This document shows positions 1 to 5,295 of a stretch of DNA of 6,847 nucleotides, one piece after another. The DNA comes from an uncultured Clostridia bacterium. GTDB taxonomy: Bacteria; Bacillota; Clostridia; Oscillospirales; CAG-272. Each line of letters opens with the position of its first letter. Within the stretch, counting starts at the first letter, position 1. Under the pieces are notes generated by a model. That model saw only the letters and a list, made by a program, of their open reading frames with translations, did not search any database and was not told the DNA's origin. A program made the translations under genes and the position numbers. The DNA lies in contig CAMOLD010000068.1 of the NCBI GenBank assembly GCA_946618395.1, positions 1 through 6,847 of the forward strand, given 5' to 3'.

Positions 1-53
1 AGAAAACTTTTTTTCAAAAAAGTTTTCTCCCCCTCGCGGCCTTCCTACTTCCT
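1..53. repeat. Dispersed palindromic element, copy 1 (cut by window edge)
   Basis: Bases 1-46 are identical to 3645-3690. After a 6-base gap in this copy, the shared block continues for 7 more bases (47-53 matching 3697-3703). It contains the inner part of a long hairpin with a T7-C-A6 core; the outer left arm must lie beyond the window edge. It directly follows the last gene of the feo operon and overlaps its stop codon, so it probably acts as, or lies at, the operon's transcription end. The T-run is inside the stem rather than after it, so it is not a textbook terminator. Confidence 0.85.
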
Positions 54-227
54 ATTCGAAGGACAATTCTTCGCGTATGCGCAGCCGGCACAGCCGGCGC
101 AACCGGAGCAGGAGGATTTTCCTGCTTTCCGTGCGCGGACAAGACCGACGACAACCGCCGCAACCGCGGCAACAAGGCCGAGCAGCACCAGCATCCAGCC
201 GATATTATGACCAAGCCAGGACAACAT
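45..227 (-). CDS. FeoB-associated Cys-rich membrane protein
   Basis: A 60-residue protein. One hydrophobic helix (about residues 8-30) is followed by a basic stretch (RARK) and a short tail with five cysteines, C40, C43, C46, C49 and C55, spaced CxxCxxCxxCx5C. This is the architecture of the small Cys-rich proteins found behind feoB in Firmicutes; their role is not settled, but metal handling or FeoB assembly at the membrane is the usual suggestion. It is the fourth gene of the feo operon, starting 27 bases after the feoB stop. I chose the internal ATG at 225-227 because a strong AGGAGG (238-243) lies 10 bases upstream; the ATG at 246-248 has no SD and its first codons are this SD. The last codons (Arg-Lys-stop) lie in a dispersed repeat, so the natural C-terminus may have been altered. 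Confidence 0.85.
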   Translation of the reverse strand: MLSWLGHNIGWMLVLLGLVAAVAAVVVGLVRARKAGKSSCSGCAGCAGCAYAKNCPSNRK

Positions 228-237
228 AGGGGAAAAT

Positions 238-243
238 CCTCCT
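238..243 (-). promoter_or_regulatory. Ribosome binding site deciding the start of the Cys-rich protein
   Basis: The minus strand reads AGAGGAGGA across 237-245, and the AGGAGG core ends 10 bases before the ATG at 225-227. An in-frame ATG at 246-248 lies upstream of this SD and is preceded only by A-rich sequence, so it is unlikely to be used. Confidence 0.8.
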
Positions 244-254
244 CTCATTTTGTT

Positions 255-2705
255 TTATTTTGCTTTGACGTTGACCGTCAGTTTGTTGGATTCGTGATAT
301 TTCTTAATGAACAGCATATAGATCATACCGCCCAAGAGCGCCAGCGCGGCAATGAAGAAAGGGATGTTCCAGGGCTTGAATCCGCCCGAGAACAGCACGC
401 CGAACTGGTAGATCATCAAGGAGACGGCGTAAGCCAGCGCGCATTGATAGCCAATGGCAAACCAGGTCCATTTTGCGTTGTTCATCTCGCGGCGAATGGC
501 GCCGATGGCGGCAAAGCAGGGCGCGCAAAGCAGGTTGAACACCAGGAAGGAGAACCCAGCCAGCTGGCCGATGCCCACAAAGTCCAGAACGCCGAACACG
601 CCAACAACTTCTTCTTTGGCAACAAGACCCATGATGGTTGCAATGGTTGCCGCAATGCCCATCTCACCCGAGCCGAAGCCGAGCGGGTAGAAGATCCATT
701 TCAGCCCGAGTCCGATCTTGCCGAGAATGCTGTCGGCAAGTTCCATTTCAGCGCTCCAAGTAAAGGCGCCTTCCTGCCAGCCAAGCGTGGAACCCAGCCA
801 AATGACGATGGAAGCCAGCAGAATGATGGTTCCCGCCTTTTTAATGAAGGACCAGCCGCGCTCCCACATGGAACGCATCACGTTGCCGAAGGTCGGCCAG
901 TGGTAAGCCGGAAGCTCCATGACGAAGGGAGCCGGGTCGCCGGCAAAGAGCTTGGTCTTTTTGAGCATGATGCCCGAAACGATGATTGCCGCAATGCCAA
1001 TAAAGTAGGCGGTAGGAGCCACCCACCAGGCGCCGTGGAAGAGCGCCGTTGCAATCAGGGCAATGATGGGGAGCTTTGCGCCGCAGGGGATAAAGGTGGT
1101 GGTCATAATGGTCATGCGGCGGTCGCGCTCATTTTCAATCGTCCGCGAAGCCATAATGCCGGGCACGCCGCACCCCGAGCCGATGAGCATGGGGATGAAG
1201 GATTTGCCCGAAAGACCAAAGCGGCGGAAAATGCGGTCCAGCACAAAGGCAACGCGCGCCATATAGCCGCAGGCCTCCAAAAATGCAAGCAGAATGAAGA
1301 GCACCAGAATTTGAGGAACAAATCCCAGCACCGCGCCAACGCCGCCGATGATGCCGTCCACAATCAGGCTTTCCAGCCATTCGGGGGTGTTGATCGCCTC
1401 CAATCCGTTGCCGATGAGCACCGGAATTCCCGGGACCCAAACGCCGTATTCGGTGGTGTCGGGAACGCCCTCGACTTCCTCGCCAAAGTAGGCGTCATAA
1501 TAACCGGAAATATCAAATCCTGCCTCGGCAAGCGCGTCGCCGTAGCTTCCGTAGGCCTCGTCAAAGGCACCAAAATCAACAGCTTCCATTGCGTCGGCAA
1601 TGTCGCCGGCACCAATCACGTCGGCCTCGCTTGCCGCTTTGACGGTTGCAACCGCCAAAACGCCGTCTTCCGATTTGAGCGAATCGTCAAAATAGTCTTC
1701 CATGGCGGCTTCGTATTTTTTGGTGCCAATGCCAAAGAGGTGGAACCCGTCGCCAAACACGCCGTCGTTCATAAAGTCGGTCATAAAGGTTCCAACGGTG
1801 GTTACGGCAATGAAATAGACCAAGAACATGATGGCGGCAAAGATGGGCAGCGCCGCCCAACGGTTGGTGACCACGCGGTCGATCTTATCCGAGGTGGTCA
1901 TCTTTTTGTGGCTCTTTTTCTTGTAGCAACCCTTGATAATGGAACCGATGTAAACGTAACGCTCGTTGGTGATAATGGACTCCGCGTCGTCATCCATTTC
2001 CTTTTCCACGCGGGCAATATCCTGCTCGATGTGGCCCAGCGTTTCTTTGGAGAGCTTTAACGATTGAATCACCTTTTCGTCGCGCTCGAACAGCTTAATG
2101 GCATACCAGCGCTGTTGCTCCTCGGGCAGGTTGTGAACGGTGACCTCCTCAATGTGCGCCAGGGCGTGTTCGACCTCGCCGCCGAAGGTGTGCATGGGAA
2201 CCGTTTTGGTGTTCTTTGCCGCGTCAATTGCCGCTTGGGCCGCCTCGGTAATGCCGGTGCCTTTGAGCGCCGAGATCTCCATGACTTTGCAACCCAGCGC
2301 GCGGGAGAGCTGCTCGGTGTTAATCACGTCGCCGTTCTTTTTGACCACGTCCATCATGTTTACGGCAACCACAACCGGAATGCCGAGTTCGGTAAGCTGG
2401 GTGGTCAGGTAGAGGTTGCGTTCCAGGTTGGTGCCGTCCACAATGTTGAGGATGGCGTCCGGGCGCTCGCCGATCAGATATTCGCGGGCAACCACTTCCT
2501 CCAGCGTGTAGGGGGAAAGGGAATAGATGCCCGGCAGGTCGGTGACAATAACGCCTTCCTGCTTTTTGAGTTTGCCTTCCTTTTTCTCAACGGTAACGCC
2601 GGGCCAGTTGCCAACGAATTGGTTGGAGCCGGTCAGCGCGTTGAAAAGGGTGGTCTTGCCGCAGTTGGGGTTGCCGGCAAGAGCAATGCGAATTTGTTTT
2701 TCCAT
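255..2705 (-). CDS. feoB: Ferrous iron transport protein B (FeoB)
   Basis: A membrane protein of 816 residues that moves Fe2+ into the cell, with a cytoplasmic G-protein domain at its N-terminus. The GTPase motifs are complete: G1 GNPNCGKTT (11-19), G2 Thr near 38, G3 DLPG (56-59), G4 NMMD (116-119) and G5 SALKG (145-149). A helical GDI-like segment follows to about 265. The first membrane helix is about 287-304. The core starts near 446 and holds the conserved Cys motifs GCGVPG (C512), PCGAKLP (C541) and LCAPC (C727, C730). The 29-residue C512-C541 spacing matches E. coli FeoB C403-C432. The family is usually about 660-780 residues; the excess here is an acidic insertion of about 100 residues (325-425) after helix 1. 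The start is supported by AAGGAG at 2718-2723. It is co-transcribed with two feoA genes (47-base gap) and the Cys-rich gene. Confidence 0.98.
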   Translation of the reverse strand: MEKQIRIALAGNPNCGKTTLFNALTGSNQFVGNWPGVTVEKKEGKLKKQEGVIVTDLPGIYSLSPYTLEEVVAREYLIGERPDAILNIVDGTNLERNLYLTTQLTELGIPVVVAVNMMDVVKKNGDVINTEQLSRALGCKVMEISALKGTGITEAAQAAIDAAKNTKTVPMHTFGGEVEHALAHIEEVTVHNLPEEQQRWYAIKLFERDEKVIQSLKLSKETLGHIEQDIARVEKEMDDDAESIITNERYVYIGSIIKGCYKKKSHKKMTTSDKIDRVVTNRWAALPIFAAIMFLVYFIAVTTVGTFMTDFMNDGVFGDGFHLFGIGTKKYEAAMEDYFDDSLKSEDGVLAVATVKAASEADVIGAGDIADAMEAVDFGAFDEAYGSYGDALAEAGFDISGYYDAYFGEEVEGVPDTTEYGVWVPGIPVLIGNGLEAINTPEWLESLIVDGIIGGVGAVLGFVPQILVLFILLAFLEACGYMARVAFVLDRIFRRFGLSGKSFIPMLIGSGCGVPGIMASRTIENERDRRMTIMTTTFIPCGAKLPIIALIATALFHGAWWVAPTAYFIGIAAIIVSGIMLKKTKLFAGDPAPFVMELPAYHWPTFGNVMRSMWERGWSFIKKAGTIILLASIVIWLGSTLGWQEGAFTWSAEMELADSILGKIGLGLKWIFYPLGFGSGEMGIAATIATIMGLVAKEEVVGVFGVLDFVGIGQLAGFSFLVFNLLCAPCFAAIGAIRREMNNAKWTWFAIGYQCALAYAVSLMIYQFGVLFSGGFKPWNIPFFIAALALLGGMIYMLFIKKYHESNKLTVNVKAK

Positions 2706-2752
2706 AAAAGTTTCAATCTCCTTTTCTTCCGAAAATTCAATTTTTTGAGAGT

Positions 2753-2974
2753 TCAGATCAGTTCGATCATTTCGGCGTCGGCTTTGCGGAGCGAAAGCTC
2801 GTAGCCGCGCACGGTAATTTCAATGGGATCTCCCAGCGGAGCCACTTTGCGGACGTAAATCTCCACCCCTTTGGTAATGCCCATGTCCATAATTCTGCGC
2901 TTGACGGCGCCCTCACCGGTCAGCTTGGCAACCTGCACCGTTTCGCCGATTTTTGCATCTTTGAGCGTTTTCAT
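2753..2974 (-). CDS. feoA: FeoA-family ferrous iron transport protein (second copy)
   Basis: A 73-residue cytoplasmic SH3-like protein of the FeoA family, thought to bind or regulate FeoB. The sequence is very typical: KRRIMDMGITKG (26-37), then PLGDPIEITVRGYELSLRK near the C-terminus. This makes it the more canonical of the two FeoA proteins here. An AAGAGGA SD (2983-2989) sits 8 bases before the ATG. It lies 54 bases after the first feoA and 47 bases before feoB, with no terminator between, so it belongs to one operon. Nothing is odd in the reading frame. Confidence 0.96.
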   Translation of the reverse strand: MKTLKDAKIGETVQVAKLTGEGAVKRRIMDMGITKGVEIYVRKVAPLGDPIEITVRGYELSLRKADAEMIELI

Positions 2975-3028
2975 TGACGTTTTCCTCTTTCTACCTTATT
3001 TTTTTATAAAAGAAACAGCTAAAAAAGG

Positions 3029-3241
3029 TCAAACCATAATTTTTTGCGCCATTTCGCGGCTGATGGCAATGCGCGAATCCATAATTTTGACAATGATATT
3101 TCCGGCAAGCGTTGTGATGATGGTCACCACGCTTCCAACGTGAAATCCAATGTCGGCAAGGTGCTGGCGCACCTCGGCGCTGCCGCCAATCTTCTTGACG
3201 ACCAGTTCTTCGCCCTCGGGGGCAAAATTCAAAGGCATCAT
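3029..3241 (-). CDS. feoA: FeoA-family protein (first, divergent copy)
   Basis: A 70-residue FeoA-like protein and the first gene of the feo operon. The family pattern is visible: a first beta strand (EELVVKKI), the helix-turn segment VRQHLADIGFHVG (24-36), strands VVTIIT and IIVKIMDSRIAIS, and a C-terminal helix. It differs strongly from the second FeoA, lacking the PLGDP and RGYELSLRK motifs, so it is not a recent duplicate. The start is the first ATG of an ATGATG pair, set by AAGGAG (3250-3255) 8 bases upstream. A longer frame opening at 3289 would add 16 residues, would start inside the 5' leader and would run through this SD, so I reject it. Tandem feoA genes ahead of feoB occur in other Clostridia. 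Its separate role is unknown; a second FeoB contact or metal sensing is possible. Confidence 0.92.
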   Translation of the reverse strand: MMPLNFAPEGEELVVKKIGGSAEVRQHLADIGFHVGSVVTIITTLAGNIIVKIMDSRIAISREMAQKIMV

Positions 3242-3249
3242 TGTTTGTT

Positions 3250-3255
3250 CTCCTT
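3250..3255 (-). promoter_or_regulatory. Ribosome binding site deciding the feoA1 start
   Basis: The minus strand reads AAAGGAG, with the AAGGAG core 8 bases before the ATG at 3239-3241. Its first two bases fall in a weak predicted stem (3254-3258 with 3271-3275). It excludes the longer in-frame start at 3289. Confidence 0.8.
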
Positions 3256-3291
3256 TGGTATTACAATATGCCAAACGGCTGCTTTTCATAA

Positions 3292-3307
3292 GTTAGCCTA
3301 TGCTAAC
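3292..3307 (-). promoter_or_regulatory. Proximal operator of the feo operon (DtxR/IdeR-like palindrome)
   Basis: A perfect 6-bp inverted repeat, GTTAGC-N4-GCTAAC. On the minus strand it begins 8 bases after the -10 box, so it covers roughly +1 to +17 of the predicted transcript. Binding there would block initiation. TTAG...CTAA arms resemble boxes of the iron-dependent DtxR/IdeR family and do not resemble a Fur box. The repressor identity is inferred; no regulator gene is in the window. Confidence 0.75.
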
Positions 3308-3315
3308 CATAACAA

Positions 3316-3344
3316 ATTATACGCCCCCGCGCGGATTTTGTCAA
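3316..3344 (-). promoter_or_regulatory. Sigma-A promoter of the feo operon
   Basis: On the minus strand a perfect -35 TTGACA (3339-3344) and a perfect -10 TATAAT (3316-3321) are separated by exactly 17 bases. Transcription should start near 3309, giving a leader of about 68 bases before feoA1. The spacer is GC-rich (CGCGCGGGGGCG). A full-consensus promoter would be strong, which fits control by a tight repressor at the adjacent palindrome. Confidence 0.9.
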
Positions 3345-3390
3345 CTGTTTTGCCATAATTTTTTGGATTTCGGGAATCTATACAAAAACG

Positions 3391-3406
3391 GTTAGCAAAA
3401 GCTAAC
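3391..3406 (-). promoter_or_regulatory. Distal operator-like palindrome upstream of the feo promoter
   Basis: GTTAGC-AAAA-GCTAAC, with the same arms and spacer length as the palindrome at 3292-3307. The centres are 99 bases apart. In one orientation the two sites agree over about 20 bases (GGTTAGCAnAnGCTAACTnA). It lies 46 bases upstream of the -35 box, so it cannot block polymerase directly. A cooperative or looping role, or an unrecognised second promoter, is possible. Confidence 0.65.
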
Positions 3407-3443
3407 TAAATTTTGTGAAAAAATGACAAAACGGTTTTGCATG

Positions 3444-3477
3444 ATTCCGCCGCGCCGGGCGGAATGGAACATTCCGC
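3444..3477. other. Overlapping mutually exclusive hairpins
   Basis: Three arms lie in a row: ATTCCGCC (3444-3451), GGCGGAAT (3458-3465) and CATTCCGC (3470-3477). The middle arm can pair with the first (8 bp, 6-base loop). With a one-base shift (3459-3466) it can instead pair with the third (8 bp, loop GAA). It lies upstream of the feo promoter and beyond the terminators of the preceding operon, so it may be rarely transcribed. Confidence 0.5.
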
Positions 3478-3482
3478 AAAAT

Positions 3483-3519
3483 AAAAAGGGCAAAGTGCGA
3501 ATTGCACTTTGCCCTTTTT
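3483..3519. terminator. Strong rho-independent terminator, symmetric
   Basis: A perfect 16-bp inverted repeat (3483-3498 with 3504-3519) and a 5-base loop. The stem core GGGCAAAGTGC is flanked by five A on one side and five T on the other, so it can work in both directions. On the minus strand the T5 is followed by ATTTT. It is the last of the terminators between the flavoprotein operon and the feo promoter, and would stop read-through into feo. Confidence 0.9.
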
Positions 3520-3527
3520 ATATGAAG

Positions 3528-3544
3528 ACCCGCGTTCCGCGGGT
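3528..3544. other. Short GC-rich hairpin
   Basis: ACCCGCG (3528-3534) and CGCGGGT (3538-3544) pair perfectly around a TTC loop. No T-run follows on either strand, so it is not a terminator by itself. It sits between two terminators in the gene-free stretch. Function unknown. Confidence 0.5.
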
Positions 3545-3580
3545 TGGCGCGGCGGATACCCGGAGCAGTGAACAAAGCCA

Positions 3581-3626
3581 CTTTCCAAAAACTCCAAACA
3601 CCTCCCTGTTTGGAGTTTTTTGAAAG
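3581..3626. terminator. Rho-independent terminator after the flavoprotein operon
   Basis: Twenty-base arms (3581-3600 and 3607-3626) pair with one mismatch around the loop CCTCCC. The core CTCCAAACA/TGTTTGGAG is followed by T5 on the minus strand and T6 on the plus strand. It lies about 70-115 bases beyond the stop codon of the DUF1667 gene. A second strong terminator follows about 60 bases downstream. Confidence 0.85.
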
Positions 3627-3703
3627 TAGGGGAGCGCGAGGGGGAGAAAACTTTTTTTCAAAAAAGTTTTCTCCCCCTCGCGGCCTTCCTCCCCCTACTT
3701 CCT
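3622..3703. repeat. Dispersed palindromic element, copy 2 (complete)
   Basis: The core is a perfect 23-bp inverted repeat (3635-3657 with 3660-3682) and a 2-base loop. It is built from CGCGAGGGGGAG, AAAAC and T6. Imperfect outer arms extend it: GAAAGTAGGGGAG (3622-3634) and CTCCCCCTACTTCC (3689-3702). Bases 3645-3690 are identical to 1-46 of the window. Like copy 1, it overlaps the stop codon of the last gene of an operon. The form suggests a MITE- or REP-like element, or a duplicated terminator. It has no coding capacity. Confidence 0.85.
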
Positions 3704-4048
3704 CTCCGCAGTCACGATTACATCTGCGCCGGTGTCAAGGACGTTGGGAATGACAACGTCCCCGATATGAACGGGCAGGGTAACGGTAGCGGCGTTGATG
3801 GCGTCCATGCAGGCAAAGATCAGCTCTTTGGGAATGGTGCGGCTGGTCTTCACCGGGACGGGCTCGCCGTTTGTTGCGCGGACGGTGGAAGTGACGGTGC
3901 GCATGGGATGGGTGCACTCGTCGATGGCATACTGCTTGCCGCGGGGGCAGGCAAAGCCCTCGACGGTTTCGATTTTTCCGTCGGCGGCAAGCTCCACTTT
4001 CAGGGAGCAACCGCGCGGGCAGACGATACAAGTCAAATTTCTTGTCAT
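3695..4048 (-). CDS. DUF1667 family Cys-rich protein
   Basis: A 117-residue cytoplasmic protein matching the DUF1667 pattern. The N-terminal cysteines are C7-x2-C10-x3-C14 (CIVCPRGC), followed by FACPRG with C34, then C45. Four of these are likely to hold an Fe-S cluster or zinc. The segment HPMRTVTSTVR (47-57) and a C-terminal hydrophobic domain (LPVHIGDVVIPNVL...ADVIVTAE) are also typical as I know the family. DUF1667 is regularly found behind the same two flavoproteins, so it is probably a subunit or electron-transfer partner; the biochemistry is not established. The start is the ATG at 4046-4048, one base after the preceding stop, with GGAGGA at 4057-4062. A longer frame up to 4093 would overlap the previous gene and lacks an SD. 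The last two codons and the stop lie in the dispersed repeat. Confidence 0.9.
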   Translation of the reverse strand: MTRNLTCIVCPRGCSLKVELAADGKIETVEGFACPRGKQYAIDECTHPMRTVTSTVRATNGEPVPVKTSRTIPKELIFACMDAINAATVTLPVHIGDVVIPNVLDTGADVIVTAERK

Positions 4049-4049
4049 A

Positions 4050-5294
4050 TCAGTTTTCCTCCAAGGCAAAATAGAGGTCGGTTGCGCCGGCAAAGGAATC
4101 GGATTTGAGGGTCACGCTCTCCATTTCCCCGGGCGCCACCTTGATTTTTTTGCGCGCATAAATCGCGGTTCCGTTTTGGTCGGTCACCTTCACGGTCACA
4201 TTGCGGTAAACGTCCGAAACGCGGAAGAAGACGGTCACATCCTTTTGCTTGGTGATGCGCTGGGGAACGGTGTAGCGCACCTTGCCGTCGGTATGCAGGG
4301 CAATGTTGGCGGCGGCGGTGTCCTCGCCGGCAAGATATGCGGCGGCGGACTTTCCGGCAATCTCGGCCTCCTCGGAAACAAAGTCCACCAGATCGTGGAC
4401 GTGAAGCACGTTGCCGCAGGCATAAATGCCGGGAATTTCGGTTTGGCGGTCCTGGTCAACCACGGCGCCGTTGGTCACACGGTCCAAAGCCACCGATGCG
4501 GTTTTGGAAAGCTCGTTTTCGGGAATCAGACCCACCGAAAGCAGGAGCGTATCGCAGGGGATATACTCGCGCGTTTCGGGAATGGGGCGGCGGCGCTCAT
4601 CTACCTTGGCAATGGTCACGCCGGTCAGGCGTTCCTTGCCGTGAATTTCCACAACGGTATGCGAGAGTTTGAGCGGAATGCCAAAATCGTTCAGGCATTG
4701 CTCAATGTTGCGCGCAAGTCCCCCGGAATAGGGCATCAGCTCGCAAACGGCGTGGACTTTTGCGCCTTCCAGCGTCATGCGGCGCGCCATGATCAGTCCA
4801 ATGTCGCCCGAACCGAGGATGACCACCTCTTTGCCGGGCAGATAGCCCTTCATGTTCACGTATTTTTGCGCGGTTCCGGCGCTGTAAATGCCCGCCGGGC
4901 GCGTGCCGGCAATATTCAAGGCACCTTTGGCGCGCTCACGGCACCCCATGGAGAGGATGATGGTTTTTGCCTGCAACTGGAATACGCCCTCTTGGGCGTT
5001 GGTGGCGGTAATCACCTTTTCGGGCGAGATGTCCAGAACCATGGTGTTGAGGAGCGAGGGAATGTTGCGCTCGGCAACCATTTTTTCGTAGCGCGCGGCG
5101 TATTCGGGGCCGGTCAGCTCCTCGCCGAAGCGGTGCAGGCCAAAGCCGTTGTGAATGCACTGCTGCAAAATGCCGCCCAGGTGCGCGTCGCGCTCCAAAA
5201 TCAACAGGTTGCGCACGCCGGCGTCGTATGCCGCAACCGCCGCGCTCATGCCGGCGGGACCGCCGCCGATGATGACAAGATCAATCGTTTTCAT
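4050..5294 (-). CDS. FAD/NAD(P)H-dependent oxidoreductase (GlpA-operon type)
   Basis: A 414-residue flavoprotein of the pyridine-nucleotide-disulfide-oxidoreductase fold. The FAD dinucleotide motif is GGGPAG (10-15) with E34 ending strand 2. A family motif spans GGILQQCIHNGFGL (40-53) and EELTGPEYA (58-66). The NAD(P) motif is GSGDIG (161-166), and E185 at the end of the next strand favours NADH over NADPH. SVGLIPEN (253-260) and GIYACGN (289-295) complete the FAD site. The redox-active CxxC of thioredoxin reductase is absent. A C-terminal beta-rich domain (about 335-414) looks like an Ig-type sandwich, a known add-on in this group. The start is fixed by AAAGGAG (5304-5310), and the stop of the upstream gene is one base away. 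It probably passes electrons between NAD(H) and the Fe-S domain of its partner. Confidence 0.93.
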   Translation of the reverse strand: MKTIDLVIIGGGPAGMSAAVAAYDAGVRNLLILERDAHLGGILQQCIHNGFGLHRFGEELTGPEYAARYEKMVAERNIPSLLNTMVLDISPEKVITATNAQEGVFQLQAKTIILSMGCRERAKGALNIAGTRPAGIYSAGTAQKYVNMKGYLPGKEVVILGSGDIGLIMARRMTLEGAKVHAVCELMPYSGGLARNIEQCLNDFGIPLKLSHTVVEIHGKERLTGVTIAKVDERRRPIPETREYIPCDTLLLSVGLIPENELSKTASVALDRVTNGAVVDQDRQTEIPGIYACGNVLHVHDLVDFVSEEAEIAGKSAAAYLAGEDTAAANIALHTDGKVRYTVPQRITKQKDVTVFFRVSDVYRNVTVKVTDQNGTAIYARKKIKVAPGEMESVTLKSDSFAGATDLYFALEEN

Positions 5295-5295
5295 A

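Noticed and set aside
78..110. Short tandem repeat (gccggc units) at the end of the Cys-rich gene
   Set aside because: It simply encodes the CxxC repeats of the protein. It is too short to call a separate repeat feature.
207..2060. Long plus-strand open frame (617 codons) opposite feoB
   Set aside because: It is antisense to a clear FeoB, has no recognisable domain, is rich in His, Asn, Gly and Arg as expected of a shadow frame, and has no SD. The codon usage of feoB avoids antisense stops.
3242..3289. N-terminal extension of feoA1 from the ATG at 3287-3289
   Set aside because: The extension reads through a good SD that points to the ATG at 3239-3241, and the added residues do not fit FeoA.
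3292..3406. Fur box as the feo operator
   Set aside because: Nothing resembles the GATAAT-type 19-bp Fur consensus. The GTTAGC/GCTAAC arms fit the DtxR/IdeR family better.
3406..3623. Short open frames on both strands in the intergenic stretch
   Set aside because: They run through terminator palindromes and hairpins, which give similar peptides on both strands. No SD or family pattern is present.
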